From Amoebophrya sp. A120 (lineage: Eukaryota; Sar; Dinophyceae; Syndiniales; Amoebophryaceae), in the NCBI GenBank assembly GCA_905178155.1, contig CAJINV010000011.1:2671531-2735530 (forward strand): a stretch of 64,000 nt of DNA. The letters run 5' to 3'. The notes under the pieces are model-generated. The model was not told where the DNA came from. It saw nothing but the letters and a program-made list of their open reading frames with translations, and ran no database searches. The position numbers and the translations under genes are program-made. Position 1 is the first letter of the stretch. Each line of letters starts with the position of its first letter. Positions 46,289 to 58,744 of the stretch are shown here, in pieces.

Positions 46289-48718
46289 TCATTGCTTGTG
46301 CAACTTCGCCAGCAGAGCGTCCAACCTTTCCTCGTCGACAAATTCCATGCCTCGTTCCAACGCGTCTAACAACGACTCCACTTCGCTCTGCACTTCCTGC
46401 GGCAATTGCAAGGGCGGCAACCCGGTGGCGTTGTGTCGCTCGTTGAACGTTGGTGGCGGCGGCCCGGCGGGGGTGCTGTACCCACTGAGAAGACTCGCCT
46501 GGTTCGGGTCGAGCAAGGAAGACTGGGGTGTGGACAGCAAGCTGGACGTGTCGAACTTCCCAGTGGGTGTGGATAGTTGCGCGGCGCCGGCTACGGGAGA
46601 CGCTGCACCCGACCTGTTGCCAGCCCCGTTTGGCTGGCCATCTTCTTGCTCCAAATGCAGGAAGCTTGCAAGCCTCCGTCGGATCTCATCGGCGTGAACG
46701 GCGGCCTGCGCGGGTGTTGGAGGCCGTAGTGCTTCCCTGCCTGCGGTTGGGTCGCGGAACGCCCAGCCGTCCGGTTTGTAGTTCGAGGTTTCTGGGTCCG
46801 TGTCAATCTTAGGCGGCCCGCCAACCGTACCGTACGTGGTTGAAGTAGCGCTCGAGGAAGCTTTAGTCGCCGTTGATGTCATCTCCGGTAACATTCCTGT
46901 TCTACCGCTTGTTGGCGCTCCCGTGCGCTGTTTCATCCCGTTGCGTCGGTTGAAAATGACTGGTAAAGTTGTTTTCTCGCCGGAGAGTGGGTTCTGCCAT
47001 GTGACACGGTCGGCCGGAGGACATATCGTGTCCTCACTAGACTCCTGCTGCTTGTTTCTGCTCCTGGTTGTTGTGCCACCAGACGCCGTTGGACCACGCG
47101 CAGACTGGTTACCTGGAGCTCCTCTAGCGCTGGTCCCGCCTCCGCCAGCAGAAGTTGCCCCCGCTCTATTTTTTGCCCCGCCTGCGCCACTGGAAGATTT
47201 TCCCGGAACAGCTGGCTTTCCGGTTACTACGCCAGCACCGTAGAAGTCCATCGCTTCTAGCTTCTTTGCGACCTCCGCGCCGCCCGGAATGTAGCTCAAG
47301 GGCACGTACCGGAGGACAAACGCTGTTGTGCGGAGAGATTTGTCCATCACACTGCTTCCGGTGGGAACCACCACAACGTCGTACAAAATCTGCCCGAGCT
47401 TCTTGCTCAATCCGAGGAAGAGCTCCTGGCCGCTCGTTTTTTTCTCCTCCACGTCCGCAATCCACTTCTTCGCCGTGGTTTCGTCTGCGTACTTGTGGCG
47501 CGCGCGAAAGAAGCCGAAGGTGAACGTGTGCAGCTTTTTTCGCCAGAAAATCATGGGCCAGATGAAAATATTCGTTGCTGCGAAAATGTACTTCCAATTC
47601 TTCGTCCGGAGGAAGAAGTCGTTCTCCATAAAGCCGTAGTGGAGAACCAAAAAGCTGATCGCAGCGACCGCGCAGTCACCAACGGCTTTGATCTTTATTT
47701 TCGAGGATTTTTCATGTTTATTTTGATTTTCAAGAACGAAGATTTGGATCGCCTTTTACTTTCATACCTTTGAGAAATCAGTTCAGAAAAACCAAACGCA
47801 GTCTCAACAGGAACAGACGATCGATATATACCACTTTACATTATCAATACTCTCTAGAGGTAAGTACCTTCCTTCCATCTTCCGGCAGCTCCAACACACA
47901 TGGTCTCCTTAAATACCACCGTCCGGTGAAAACGAGCGCAACCAAAATCGCGGACACCGGCAGCCAAAAGGGGAAATCTCGCCATTTCTGTTGGATGTTC
48001 AGCATCCACACGGTCCAGGTGCTCCAGGGGATGACGGCGTAGGCGAGGAAGGGAAAAATCGCCGGTAGCGGCGGATTTGCGTACTGCGGCGGCAAATCGG
48101 CGAGATAGTAGAAGAGCCTGGAAGAGAAGTACAAGGCGGCGTTGATAATCGCCTGGTAGACGGAAACCACGACCATGATCTTGTAAAGAACAGGATGGAT
48201 CATGGGGAGGACGTCCAACTGTCCGTAGGTGAAGTAGTAGACGAAATGATGGCCGGCCACGAGACTTGGGAATAGGATGTCGTAGGCGTAGCAGAGGTAG
48301 GGTCGGATCTGGTTTGTATTATGGACATAGGGGAATCTTCGTCAATTGCTTTTTCGATTCCGAGGGCAAGGGTGTGGGCTGATAAGTCGAAATGCATGTC
48401 AGAATCATGATCGAAAGGGTGCCAGGCATGTACACCCGCACATCTAAACCATACCAGCAGCGGCTGCTTCTCCGAAAGCTTTCGTTCCCTCAGCCTGTAA
48501 ATCTCCACCGCGCAGAACGTCAAGAGTGTGGTGACTGCCGCGATGTGGGTTGCCTCTACCGCGAGCACGACAAGGAAGTGCAGAATCTTCGGAATCATGG
48601 GCAGAATGTTGTGCATCGCGGAAAGTGGGAAGATGTTCTTCAGTTTTCGCAACTTCTTGTTTTTCTTGGAATTCCGGAAATCCGGCGGCAGCGGATCCCG
48701 CCCGAGGGGGACCGGCAT
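46289..48718 (-). CDS. Multi-pass membrane protein, unrecognised
   Basis: A three-exon model of 702 residues: 48718-48455, 48308-47868 and 47692-46289, totalling 2109 bases, with GT-AG introns. The ATG start is MPVPLGRDPLPP, followed by a basic stretch (KKNKKLRKLK). At least five hydrophobic segments are visible: ILHFLVVLAVEATHIAAV, YKIMVVVSVYQAIINAALYF, FPFLAYAVIPWSTWTVWML, WLPVSAILVALVFTGRWYL, and after the second intron AVAAISFLVLHYGF and YIFAATNIFIWPMIFW. A cytosolic-looking region follows (DETTAKKWIADVEEKKTSG) and then a Gly/Ser/Thr/Pro-rich tail of about 270 residues ending in a short helix. No transporter family signature is recognised. A role in an internal membrane or plasma membrane is inferred from topology only. 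Confidence 0.75.
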
Positions 48719-49379
48719 GGCGGTGGGTGTTGGGGTTGGCTCTTAAGACACTGGTCGGCTTCGTCCTTGAGCTCGATCTTGAAGCAATCAAACGTAAAAT
48801 TTCATCCCTTGGAAAGCTAGCTATCGGAACGTTTGTTGTTGCAACAGGCACGACGCTGGCGCCCCCGAAAGAGCTGTGCTAGGTCGTTTGGTTGCTTGCG
48901 CACTTAACTCAACTTAGATTCTCACTCTCTTACATTTGATTCCTGCATTCTCCTCCCCCTCCTTTGGGTGTCAACAACCAAGAGCATTCTCATCCAAAAA
49001 ACGGTGTATCTATGTGTAATTGAATACGAATTAAGCACTACACCACTCCTACTCCCAGTTCCCGTTCTGCACTACCGTCTCTCTCCCCGCTATCATATGG
49101 TGAAGGTGAGCTCGCTCTCGCACTCGCTGAGCTCGGTTGTATTGGTTTGCACAGAGAAAAACCAGCAGCTGCTTCATGACTAGAAAACACTTGCTAGAGC
49201 ACTGGTCCCCCTTGGTTGGGTGCAATCGCGTCTACAAAGAAAGCAACGCTCGGTGGCGGACTGCCGATCCGCGTCATCTCCTTTGTTTTCAGTTCTTTCA
49301 CATTTCCAACCCTCTTGGCAGCTTCGACGCCTTTCATCCGGGCTGCAACTCCATGAGAGGCCGATCGCGGGGGCCAAGC

Positions 49380-50160
49380 CGCTGGCCATCAAAATGATAG
49401 TGAGGGGCCGCGCCTGCGAAGGGTGCGGCGGGCCTGCATACAAATTGCTAGCCCGCCGGCGGCAGAGAAACACTCACAGCGTGCGAGCAGCGGCGGCCGG
49501 CCGCCCGGCTGGCTTCCTCGCTCACAGACACATGGCGCACGGCCGCAGGGCGCGATCGGGGCGGCAAGCGCACCGGGGCGGCCCGGGCTGCGCGCGCGCG
49601 GCCCGCGCAAATGCAGCCAGAGCAATGCGGGGCGGCCTGGGCAGGGACAAAAAGAAGCGCGCCCCAGGGGAGGGCGGGCACCGGGCGGCGGCGCGCTGCG
49701 CGCGGCTCTTGGTTCCTTCTTGTTCGTCCATACGCTGCGCCCGTCTTGGGCGGGGCGCCGTTTGCTGGAGATTGCCCGTTTCGATTCGCTGCGACGCCCG
49801 CCCCCCTGCTCGCGCCCCGGCAGTTCCCAGCCGGTCTCGTCCCGCTGGCCCAGACTGACTCACGCATCGGCCCGGCGCCATATTAAGCAACACGCCCGCG
49901 GCCCCAAAGCGCCATTCTTTCACAATCGGAGCCAGTAAGCCGCTTCTGTAGCATGCAACGCACACCCTCCGGCGCCGAAATTCGGCGGCGAAGCGAGTGT
50001 GCGGATTCAGATCCCCGGCCGCGCGACGCGAAAGCACGTGCGCGGAATGGAAACAATCCCATCCGCGCATGGCTCCACCAGGCGGTACGAACCACAAAGA
50101 AGACGAAGCGGAGGCTCCCGCTTGTAACGGTCGCAAACACCGGACGCAGAGCTTGATCTT
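49380..50160. other. GC-rich island 2
   Basis: An abrupt change to very GC-rich sequence, beginning near GAGGGGCCGCGCCTGCGAAG and fading after about 50150. Overlapping frames of 140-210 codons are open on both strands, Arg/Ala/Pro-rich, with no domain. The island composition resembles islands 1 and 3-6. Confidence 0.65.
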
Positions 50161-50619
50161 GAATCAATCTTCACCCATCAGAGTCATACTAAGCAAATAC
50201 ACAAAGTAGTAAGTAGTCAGCATGGTGTCCGACCCAGACACTGCCAGGTCCTATAGCAAAATGAAGTTCCTCACTCTCATTTCTATCTTTCTCTTGTTTG
50301 TCATAAGTGCTTCTGTTTGAGGCATCAACATCTCTCGGCTTTCTCTACTTCTCCCTTCTCACATTGACCTTCCTGCTCAGTCTCATATCTTGTGCTCGGT
50401 AGAAGTGAGTAGCTCGCCACACAGAATGGATCACCGCTGGCTTCTTGTTCCATTCCCACACACACGTCGCGGCTCCAACGTGTCCAACAGATCGACGGGC
50501 CAAAGATCGCTACAATGGCAGTCAACCAGTTACCAGCTGCAACCAACGAGTAAGAGGGCGGGCTCCATGCTGAGGAGAACAATACAAACTAGCCAGCCCA
50601 ACGCTCCCTCGCCCCAGAG

Positions 50620-51400
50620 ATAGGCGGCAGCCGTTCCACCTTGTCTGGGTTTGGCGCCATCCACAGTCATAGCGCTACTGGTGGCCAAGGCACATCGCGC
50701 GGGCTGCGCCAGGCCACAGGCGTTGTCGCGTCGCAGGCGCGTAGATGCATCGACCATCCAAAGCGGCCCAGAAGGCCCGTCCTCATGCACAACGCGACCC
50801 GCCCCACAATAGGGGGCCGCTAACGCGGGGCGGGCCAGAAGGCTGCAGGCCCGCCACGTCACCCACACAAAGGGCCGGGGGGCACAATCGGCCGCGCGGC
50901 AAGACGGCCCCCGATCTGCATGAAGAGGAGAAGTGCCCGGCCGGGCTTGCGCCCCCCAGACACTGACAAGCACGGACGCGCCGAATTCGTGGAGCAGAGC
51001 AACTGGCGACCAATGCGCACCAACGGCCGGGGCCGGAGACGCCGGCTCTGGAGAGGCTGAGGCAGGCCCCGCCGGCTCTGGAGAGGCTGAGGCGCACCCC
51101 GCCACCCCCCGCAAAACGATGACCGGGCACCGCTACCAGCGCAAGGAGTTCGCGCATCCTCTGCAAAAACGGCCGCGCCCCCGTGTCTTCTTGCGGGCCC
51201 AGGAATGGCGAAGCTTCGCAAAGGGCCCTGTACGTCCCCCGGTGTCGGCAGCAGTCGTGGCGCCGGCGTCTCGCCGAGCGTCAGGGCCACCAGAAGAACG
51301 CCGCGCCTTTCGTTCACGCGTGGGCACAGTAGTACCGACGGCGGAGCAGACTCCATATTGCGCAAACAAATGGGATCTAGAGGAAACGCCATCTAACAAA
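50620..51400. other. GC-rich island 3
   Basis: A GC-rich block of about 0.8 kb with long open frames on both strands and no recognisable domain. It contains the tandem repeat at 51041-51100. Confidence 0.65.
51041..51100. repeat. Tandem repeat 2 x 30 bp in GC island 3
   Basis: Two tandem 30-bp units both starting GCCGGCTCTGGAGAGGCTGA; only the last bases differ (GGCAGGCCCC versus GGCGCACCCC). Confidence 0.9.
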
Positions 51401-52478
51401 CATCTACACGCTAACGCAGGTTCACGACCACATCATCGCCATACAGTATCATCACAACCAACTACAGGGTGTACATATGAACTACTCTTGTCCGTTGTGA
51501 TGGTTTAAGATTTATACGGCAATCTCGTCCTTGTATTCAACTCTAACGAGGAGTCAGAGTCCCCATTGGTATGCCTCTCTTTCTGGTAAATTTTTTTTTC
51601 CTGTATCATCGCTCGTGACTCTAACTCTTTCCACCCTCATAGCTTGCTCATTATCTTCTGCGTCAGTGTCATGATGTACGCTTGCAGCACCACTACAAGA
51701 TGAACCACATCTCGTTTCATCACACAATGAAAGACTAAACCATTTTAGACGCGCTGGTCCAACGAATCAGACTCGCCGTTGACCGTGATTTTTTTCAATT
51801 TTTCACAATAACAACACAATTTTTTTGCAGTACATTTTTCCACGTCACTGAGAAACCACAGCAGTTCGAGTCCCTTTCTTCATAATGTACAAGTGAAAAG
51901 GAAGAGGCATGACATTTAGGAAAGAGTGACGTGACTATTCTCAACTTTCGTAACTGTAACAGGGTTCATTTGCGATATCGATAAAATTCATTTGCATTTA
52001 AAGGTTTAATTGAAACGTCGCCTATTTGCTGTAAAATCGTCGATAAAAGTTGTAAAAGTCAATTTCAGACACAGACGAGAACAAGTAGTGTTCTTCGTCT
52101 GCCCACTTAAAAGATGTGATTCACGTGCAAGATCTTCACGCGGCCCACTTCAAGAGTATCAGTATTTTGCTGTAGTTGTTTCGAAACTATCAGCAGCCCG
52201 ACTAAGTTCTAGATTCGTTCTATCGGTCTTTTATCTGCCCGTTCTTGTGCACCAAAATGACACTCGGTGCTGTGCTATTCAATTTTTCTTTCTAGTCCTC
52301 CGGTACAACTAGCGCTGTTTCAAGTAAAACCGCAGTGGTCGTCCCACAGTGATACCTAATTGATCAGAGTTTGTCGCTCCAGCGCTATCTAAAAAGACTT
52401 CTCGTTTTGATTTCTACTTTTTTCAACATTTTCGAAACCAATGTTGTACCCCACCCCCTTGTACTGTTTTCTCTCCGC

Positions 52479-54320
52479 TTAATCGTAGTCCTTGGGGCGG
52501 CGGATCTTGACCCGGTGCTTGAACAGCTTGTCAAACGCCACGTGCTTGTCCGCGAACACCCGGGGCGCCATGGAGGGCATGGGGTACAGAAACTGGTGCT
52601 CGTACACGTGGGCCTCCTCGCCCGCCTTCAAGTGCGACTTTTCCAGCGAGCTGGTCGTCGTGATGTCGATCTTCTTGTCGGGTTTGTTGTGCTTCGTGAC
52701 CGGGTTCGCCAAGTCCACCGAGATCTCGCTGCGCGTGTCGTGCGCGAACCGGAAGTTGCGCTTGTAGTCGGTTTTCTCCTTGGCCATCTCCGGAATGCCG
52801 CCGTTCTTCTCGATGAGCTGGTCCAGGGAGTAGGTCGTGCCCAGGGTGCGCACCCCGTTCTGCGGGGGGCGGTAGCGCCCGATGTTCTTCATGATCTTGT
52901 TCGAGTAGAAGAAGTACTTGTCAAACAGCGGCGGGTTATGGATCTGTCAGGAACGAAATCGACAAAGTTGAAATGATTTGTCATGCAAAAAATGGATGCT
53001 AGTTGTAACCCAGTCTCCAAGTGGCGCATGACAATTTGGCTAGAACCGAAATCCAGTTTGTCATGCTGTTTGGGTAAAGATGACGCCTTTTGTCATGCTG
53101 ACGCCACTTTAGCAGCTCAGTTTCTACCCCTCAACAGGCTTACAATCTGCCTCACTTGCCTACTCTGCAAGACAGGGGCTTTCGCTTTGTGGGCTGCATT
53201 TTATGCATGACAAATCAATTCAACTTTGCCGATTTCAATCCTGACACTCCCATACGGATTCTGTTCCGTGTACACGATCGGGTTGCTCACGTAACTCCCG
53301 TCGTCCGAGATGGAGATGGTCGTCTTTACGTCCTCTTTTTTGCTGTTTCCACCTTCCGCAGCGGATTTGCTGCGCTTTTTCTTCTTTTTAGACGAGGACT
53401 TCTTCTTCAGCCCGAGCGTATCCCCGAACAGGGCGGCATTTTGTTCTGCTCCTACCTTCCGGTCCGCCTTCGACGCGGAAGACCCGATGCTGGTGCCCGA
53501 GACGTAGCTGCTCGCCACCTCGGAGGACAAGTAGGAGCTGGCGGAGCTGATCACACTGCTGACGTCAGACGCGGCGTCATCGACGTCGCGCTTCTTCGAC
53601 TTGGACTTCTTCTTTTTCGTTGTCACTCCGTCCTTCTCCCAGGGCCCAAAGGGACCCTCGTTTTTCGGGTCGAAGGCGTGGTCGCGCTGGATGGAGGTGA
53701 CCGGCAACTCCGCGTTCGCGCCGCTGCACCCGCCGCCCACCGCGCCGGGCTCGTCGAGGAAGCGGGACTCCGATCGGGTCAGGTTCGTCACCGCGTTGCC
53801 CTCCGCGTGGTCGACGGCCTCCTTCTTCTTGATGTACTTGGCGTGGCTGTCCCGCGGCAGCCCGCTGTCAGACTGCGTGCCGTCCCGGTCGTCCGCGACC
53901 TTGTGGTGCTTCTGGTACAATTCGGGAAGTTTGGTCGCCACAAAGGCGGCCAAGTCGTCCATCTCGTTGCCCGGTTGCGGTTGCACCTCGCCAGAACGGA
54001 TCTTCTGCGCGCGCTCCTCCAAATATGACAGTGCGCAACTCCCCCTCCCCTCGTTTGTAATGCAAAATCCCGAAAAATCTAGTCGCTGCGCTGCCTTGTA
54101 GCACACTTTGCATGACAAGTTCGGGAAGCCCAAAGAGTTGTACTACATTCGGCGCATGAACTTGTCATGCTCAGGCTCCATCAGTGGTCGTATTGCTGTT
54201 CATACCAAACAAATGAGGGGGGGGGGGAGTTGTGCACTCTCATACCAAATATGCCCATTCCTTCCGCTGTCGGGCGCTGAACTTGGCCTCGCCGCCGGCG
54301 TCCACGGCGGACGAGGGCAT
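52479..54320 (-). CDS. Unrecognised Lys/Ser-rich protein with ordered C-terminus
   Basis: A three-exon model of 437 residues: 54320-54245, 54018-53246 and 52943-52479, totalling 1314 bases. The first junction is a family F introner (joins RKEWAY to LEERAQK), the second a GT-AG intron with long inverted-repeat ends. The start is MPSSAVDAGG. The N-terminal 90 residues look helical. The centre is Lys/Ser/Asp-rich with KKKKSKSKKRD and KKKSSSKKKKKRSKS clusters that could act as nuclear or nucleolar localisation signals. The C-terminal 150 residues look folded: NPPLFDKYFFYSNKIMKNIG, then YSLDQLIEKNGGIPEMA and FDKLFKHRVKIRRPKDYD at the end. No family is recognised. Confidence 0.75.
52944..53245. mobile_element. 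Inverted-repeat intron, family G
   Basis: A 302-bp intron with terminal inverted repeats of about 43 bp, starting CTGTCAGGAACGAAATCGAC on the plus strand and ending in its imperfect complement (GATTTCAATCCTGAC). In transcript orientation it is GT...AG. Unlike the other elements it does not begin with TAT, and no 5-bp duplication is visible, so it may be a different type or a copy whose ends have been trimmed. Confidence 0.75.
54024..54244. mobile_element. Introner element, family F, copy 2
   Basis: A 221-bp element starting TATGACAGTGCGCAACTCCC and ending GGGAGTTGTGCACTCTCATA. The target duplication is CCAAA at 54019-54023 and 54245-54249. Its ends match the element at 35680-35898, while the internal sequence is different. 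Confidence 0.92.
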
Positions 54321-57226
54321 GGTTGGGGAGTTTTGGAAAGTTGCTCTTCGATCTTCACGAGGTGAGAGCGAGGAGAGGGGTGAGAAAAGGTCAGGGGGAA
54401 AAAAAAATTCGTTGGGACTATAATTCGTTTTCGGATTAGACAATGTGTTTTGCAGTGCAGAAGAGCTATCTTCTATCCAATCTTAGTCTTTCTCGTTTTC
54501 CGAATGATAAAATCTACGTCTAGGCGTAATTTTTCAAGTGGTCCTCTACTGATGGATGCTATGGCAACAATGTTGATTGTGATTCGTATCCTCTTCGAGC
54601 AATCAATTACGAACGTGAACGAACCCTCCCAATTGCTCAGCCCACGAATACTTTTGGCCTTTTGTTTCATCACTCAAACTCAAGGCTGGTACCAGGTACG
54701 ATTTTATTTGCGAGGCAGAGTTAGAAACTGTTCCTGCGGTTGGCGATATGTTGATTGCAATGTCGTTCTTCAGGTTCACTAATATATTTCCGAGCAAGTA
54801 GCGACCACTCTCTAGCAGTCACGTCGCGAACTCGTCTTGTTCATGGCGTGGGTTTAAATGACGTGAATGTTGTCTGTGAACCAAGAACAGTATTGGACTT
54901 TTTCGAGCCTTGTAGGCGAATTGAAAATACATGCTACATTCATACCACTCATCAACATGACTGGATACCTTGCGCAGAGCGCTCCCCTCCAACTTAAATA
55001 AGAACGACGACGATGATGGGCCCACACGGATAGAACGATAGTGATAGAACAGAAACTACGGCACCACAGACACTCAACAGGACTGAGGGAGGACAACTCG
55101 CACCCTGTAGCTGCGAAAACTTTACTAGCGCGATCGCCCCTACGACGAGGGAAAACAAAAATGGGGCCCCACCCCCAACTTCTGACTGACACAACAAGCC
55201 AGCAGACGTACGCCGCGACCCCTCCGCGCGATTGATTAATCGGCGCGGGGGAAGCCTGCTTGCCTGGCTGGCAATTTCGGCCCCGCCCGCAACAAGGCAG
55301 GCCGCGCGGGCGCAAATCTTGCATCCCACCAACCTACTGCCTGGCGCGAAGCTCCGGCTGCGTTCCATCCGAGGCCGAGGCCACGCAGCCAAGAAAGCAG
55401 CAAGGGGGCCCGCCAGGCGCGGAAGCGGCGGGCACACATCGCCACGGCAGAAGGCTCGCGCCGGAGCACATCGCAGGGAAACAGGCCGGCCGCAAAGACG
55501 AGGCTGCTCGGGCGGCGAGGCCGCCCCCGGGTCGGTGGGTCCGTTGGGCGCGCGCGCAGGTCCGGTCGTTGGGGTTTCCTGGGCATAGAGGCTGGCTGCA
55601 GGGCCCACAGGACCTTGTTGCGGCGGTGCTCGAAATCTCGGCAAGGCTTGGCTCGCCGGCGCGCTCGGCTTGGTTCGCGAGCGTCCCGCGCCGCCCCCGC
55701 GCGAGGGAGCTGCGGCGCGCCGCCTGAAGTGCCTGGGGGGCGGGGGTGCGCCACCAGACAGCCGACCAAATAAACGGCCGCGAGGCAAATGCGCGCGATG
55801 CTCGCGCACCGCCCCGGCCACCAGGACAACCGGGGGCCGCCCGCAAAGCTAGCACGCGGCCGGCGCCTTCCCCCCCGGGCCGGAAGCAAGGCCGCTGCGC
55901 CCCGGCGGCATAACTTAGGGGTCGCCACAAGGCGCGCCGCCTCAGGGCTGTCGATAGCCGCGCAGGACCTTCCCCAGACCGCAGGGCCCTCCGTGTTGAC
56001 GCAATACAAGGCCAAGCGCGGCGTCCTTGGCCTTCGTGCGCCCCGTCCCCATTCTGATGGTCCGGCAGGCCGCGCATTTGGCCGAGGCCCATTCTCTCGA
56101 AAGCTGCCCCAGCCCGCCGGGGGCTGCGCGCCCCCCGCGCGCGGCCGTCTTGTGCCCCCCCTGTCGCCGTTGCCAATCGGCGCCAATGCCTGGGCGCCAC
56201 AATCATCGCCAGGCTACGCAGCCGACCCGGGCCCGCGCCGGCCCTGCACCCGGAGCATGATCACAATGCCCCGGCGTATCTACTAACGAAGGCGCTGAGA
56301 ACTCGCAAGCTGATCTCTCTTTGTTGAGAGCGTGAAGACGTTGCCGAACACGATGCTGCCGTGCGGTTATCTTGTTATCGCGTGTCAACGCGGCAAAGAA
56401 CAGCAGATTCGATACCGAACAAGCAAGCTAGGCCTTCGCGATGAGAAATTCGGTGCGTTTTTTCTTGTTGAGTCGATAACTACTATCTCTATCTCTACGC
56501 CATCCTCGACCCCATCATTCAACAGGTAGTCTTTTTTTTGGCTGCTCGTGAAGATGCTCGAGCTAGGTAGGGACCAGTGAGCCATATTCATTTTCATGAG
56601 AGAGCAGCACCAGACTAAGCAAAGACAAAGTAGTAGTGTGGCTCAATCATCTTAATCTCATTCCGTTCCGATGTGCGATCAAAGTTGTTGTGTCGGGGTT
56701 GCACTGCCAGCGCCGTACGGTCGTGGTCGACGATGTCAAATTTATTGTTGTGCGCACTGCCCTTTTCTCTGCCAGTTCGACCACAACGCCGGAGATGAGA
56801 TCACAGAAACAGAAATTGCGCGACGCATTCCATTTTTTCCCGGCCGCAGCGCGAACCCAATAGCGATCATGCACATGATGCTCACGCAGCTGCAGTGCAC
56901 GCCAGCGTAGGCACTCCGCTTGTCGCCAGCATGATCTTGAAGAAGAGGACTACAGCTCGCTTATGGTGTCACTGGTGATCTATTTGTTGTGGTTCTGCAG
57001 GAGCGGATCGAGATCAGGTTGCTGAACACTCGGTGACGAAACGTTCTTAGATGAAGCTGTTGAAGCCCCTTCTGCTCGTAGAGGCGCTTCCTGGCTACTC
57101 CTGGGATGTTGAACCGAGGACTGGGTACTGACACAGTGTGTTTATTTGGCGAGATGGAAGAAAAGTAGAAGAGCAGTCGTGCAGGTGCAGCCACGCCCTT
57201 GTATGAGTGAATTTCTATTTCATTCA
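54321..57226. other. Gene-free interval holding GC-rich island 4
   Basis: About 2.9 kb. The GC island is listed separately. The flanks (54321-55130 and 56290-57226) have ordinary composition with only short unsupported frames. Confidence 0.55.
55130..56290. other. GC-rich island 4
   Basis: A GC-rich block of about 1.15 kb. Frames of up to 316 codons are open on the minus strand and 165 on the plus strand over the same bases; all are Arg/Ala/Gly/Pro-rich without domains. Near its right edge ATGCCCCGGCGTATCTAC resembles, inverted, a word at the right edge of island 6 (near 61905-61925). Confidence 0.65.
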
Positions 57227-58001
57227 TCACCTCGATTCCCGGATCACTTGGACTAACTCCTTCAGGGAATCTTCGGTAACCAGGCCAACATCGCCCGCGT
57301 AGTCCTCAAACATATTCTCTACGTCGGTGTCGCGGAAGCCCATGGGCGTGCACAGCTCCCGGACACGGTCCAGGTCGAGCCTGTGGTAAGATGTAAAACA
57401 CATATGTTTTAACACGGTGATGATGCGCAGATCTTGTGTGCAGGGGCGCATGCGTCTGCAAATCTTGAGGATGTAATTGTAAAGAAACCGTGAAATGACT
57501 GAAATCACAAGATGACAATCAGCATCGTAGTAGTAAGTACTTTCCTCCCCTAGCCAGCTTGTCAAACATTTCCCTAACGTCGACGCCGGATTCGATTTGA
57601 GCTGTGTTCTGCTCCTGCACTACGTTCTCGAAATCGGCAAAAGCGATCTTCATCTCTTTGCCCTCTGTATTGGTTTGGTTTTGATCACATAACTTTCATC
57701 CGCAACTTTCAATCATGTGCAGTTAAAACACGTAAATGGAGTGGATGTCGTGTGCACAAGACAATGGCAACATGCACAAGACAATGGCAAAAAGGATTCG
57801 CCGCTTAGATTTTTGATAAATACCGTGATCCTTTTTTATGCACGCTTCCCTTACTGGCTTCAGGTACAGCTTCGGGTTCAGACACAGGGAGTTCAACGCA
57901 AGTTCCAAAGTGTCCTCCGCCGGTACACCACATTCAAAGCCCTTGACGTAAAGATCATACGCGTCCTTGATCTGGACTGAGGTTAGGGAACGAGCCGCCA
58001 T
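57227..58001 (-). CDS. Small EF-hand-like protein (degenerate loops)
   Basis: A three-exon model of 150 residues: 58001-57855, 57692-57541 and 57380-57227, totalling 453 bases. The ATG start is MAARSLTSVQIKDAYDLYV. The helix-loop-helix-like periodicity and the length of about 150 residues fit the calmodulin/centrin/light-chain superfamily: SVQIKDAYDLYVKGFECGV near the N-terminus and DTDVENMFEDYAGDVGLVTE near the C-terminus, the latter the only stretch close to a calcium loop (D-Y-A-G-D-V-G). Canonical DxDxDG loops are missing, so calcium binding is doubtful. The second splice acceptor is ambiguous: the GT-AG choice at 57692 keeps frame, while the stronger-looking acceptor at 57664 does not with a GT donor. 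A dynein or myosin light-chain-like role is possible. Confidence 0.6.
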
Positions 58002-58744
58002 GATTTTTTGGTTAGGTGTCAGACAAGCTCGTGCGACTCAGAAGCTTTCTTTATGAAGGGTCTGCAGGAAGAACTGCTACTATGGCGGTGGAGACTCATC
58101 TGTTCTTTTGTTCTGAGAAGACCTGGCTAGGCTAGAAGAATCTGCTCTCCCGTCCTCTCGACGCAAGCGATGTGCAGACTTTTTCTCTCTTTCACTGAAT
58201 CAAAAATACAGCTCGAAATAGTTCTAAGAAGCCTCGCACCTGCAAAAGGCGGGTAGGGACAGTACCGCTTGGTTTTGCGTTTGTCGATTTTGTTTGTCAT
58301 ATCTTCCGCAGCCAACTTTTGCAGCTACTCGTCCTATGCTCAGCTGGTTCATGACGAGCAACGAGGACGACGATAAACAGAACGAGGATGAAGCATGCAG
58401 ACAACATGTTGTGTACAACCATTCGCGCAAGGTAGGAGCGCCGCCGAGACTTTACCTCGGTGGTCTTTCAGCTCTCTAGTTGCAGGAGCTTGAGATGAGA
58501 GAGCTACTAGTTGTTTGTTCGGACTGTTGATGACTTTCTACAAAAAGACTGGGACAGTATGAAACTAACGTCTGGAAATGCGGTACAGATAACGGAAATC
58601 GAAATTCAAATTCTACATGTTTTTGTCTTTCTTGTCTGAGCAACAGAGGGGCAAGTTGCTGTGCCTTTGCTCGCATGTCCAAACTTCTTGGAATTTGGAC
58701 CTCCTCCACATCACCTTGCGGTTCCAGCTGCGAAGCAGTTTTTC
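58002..58744. other. Intergenic, no gene seen
   Basis: About 0.74 kb between the EF-hand-like gene and the secreted-protein gene, with no supportable frame. Confidence 0.5.

Larger units (their letters stand above)
48719..52478. other. Gene-free interval holding GC-rich islands 2 and 3
   Basis: About 3.8 kb with no supportable gene. The two GC-rich islands are listed separately. The remaining sequence (48719-49380, 50160-50620, 51400-52478) is AT-normal, with short unsupported frames and pyrimidine-rich runs before each island. Confidence 0.55.

Noticed and set aside
55236-56206. Open frames of about 300 codons in two minus-strand phases of island 4
   Set aside because: Two long frames overlap each other and plus-strand frames over the same bases without motifs, a composition effect.
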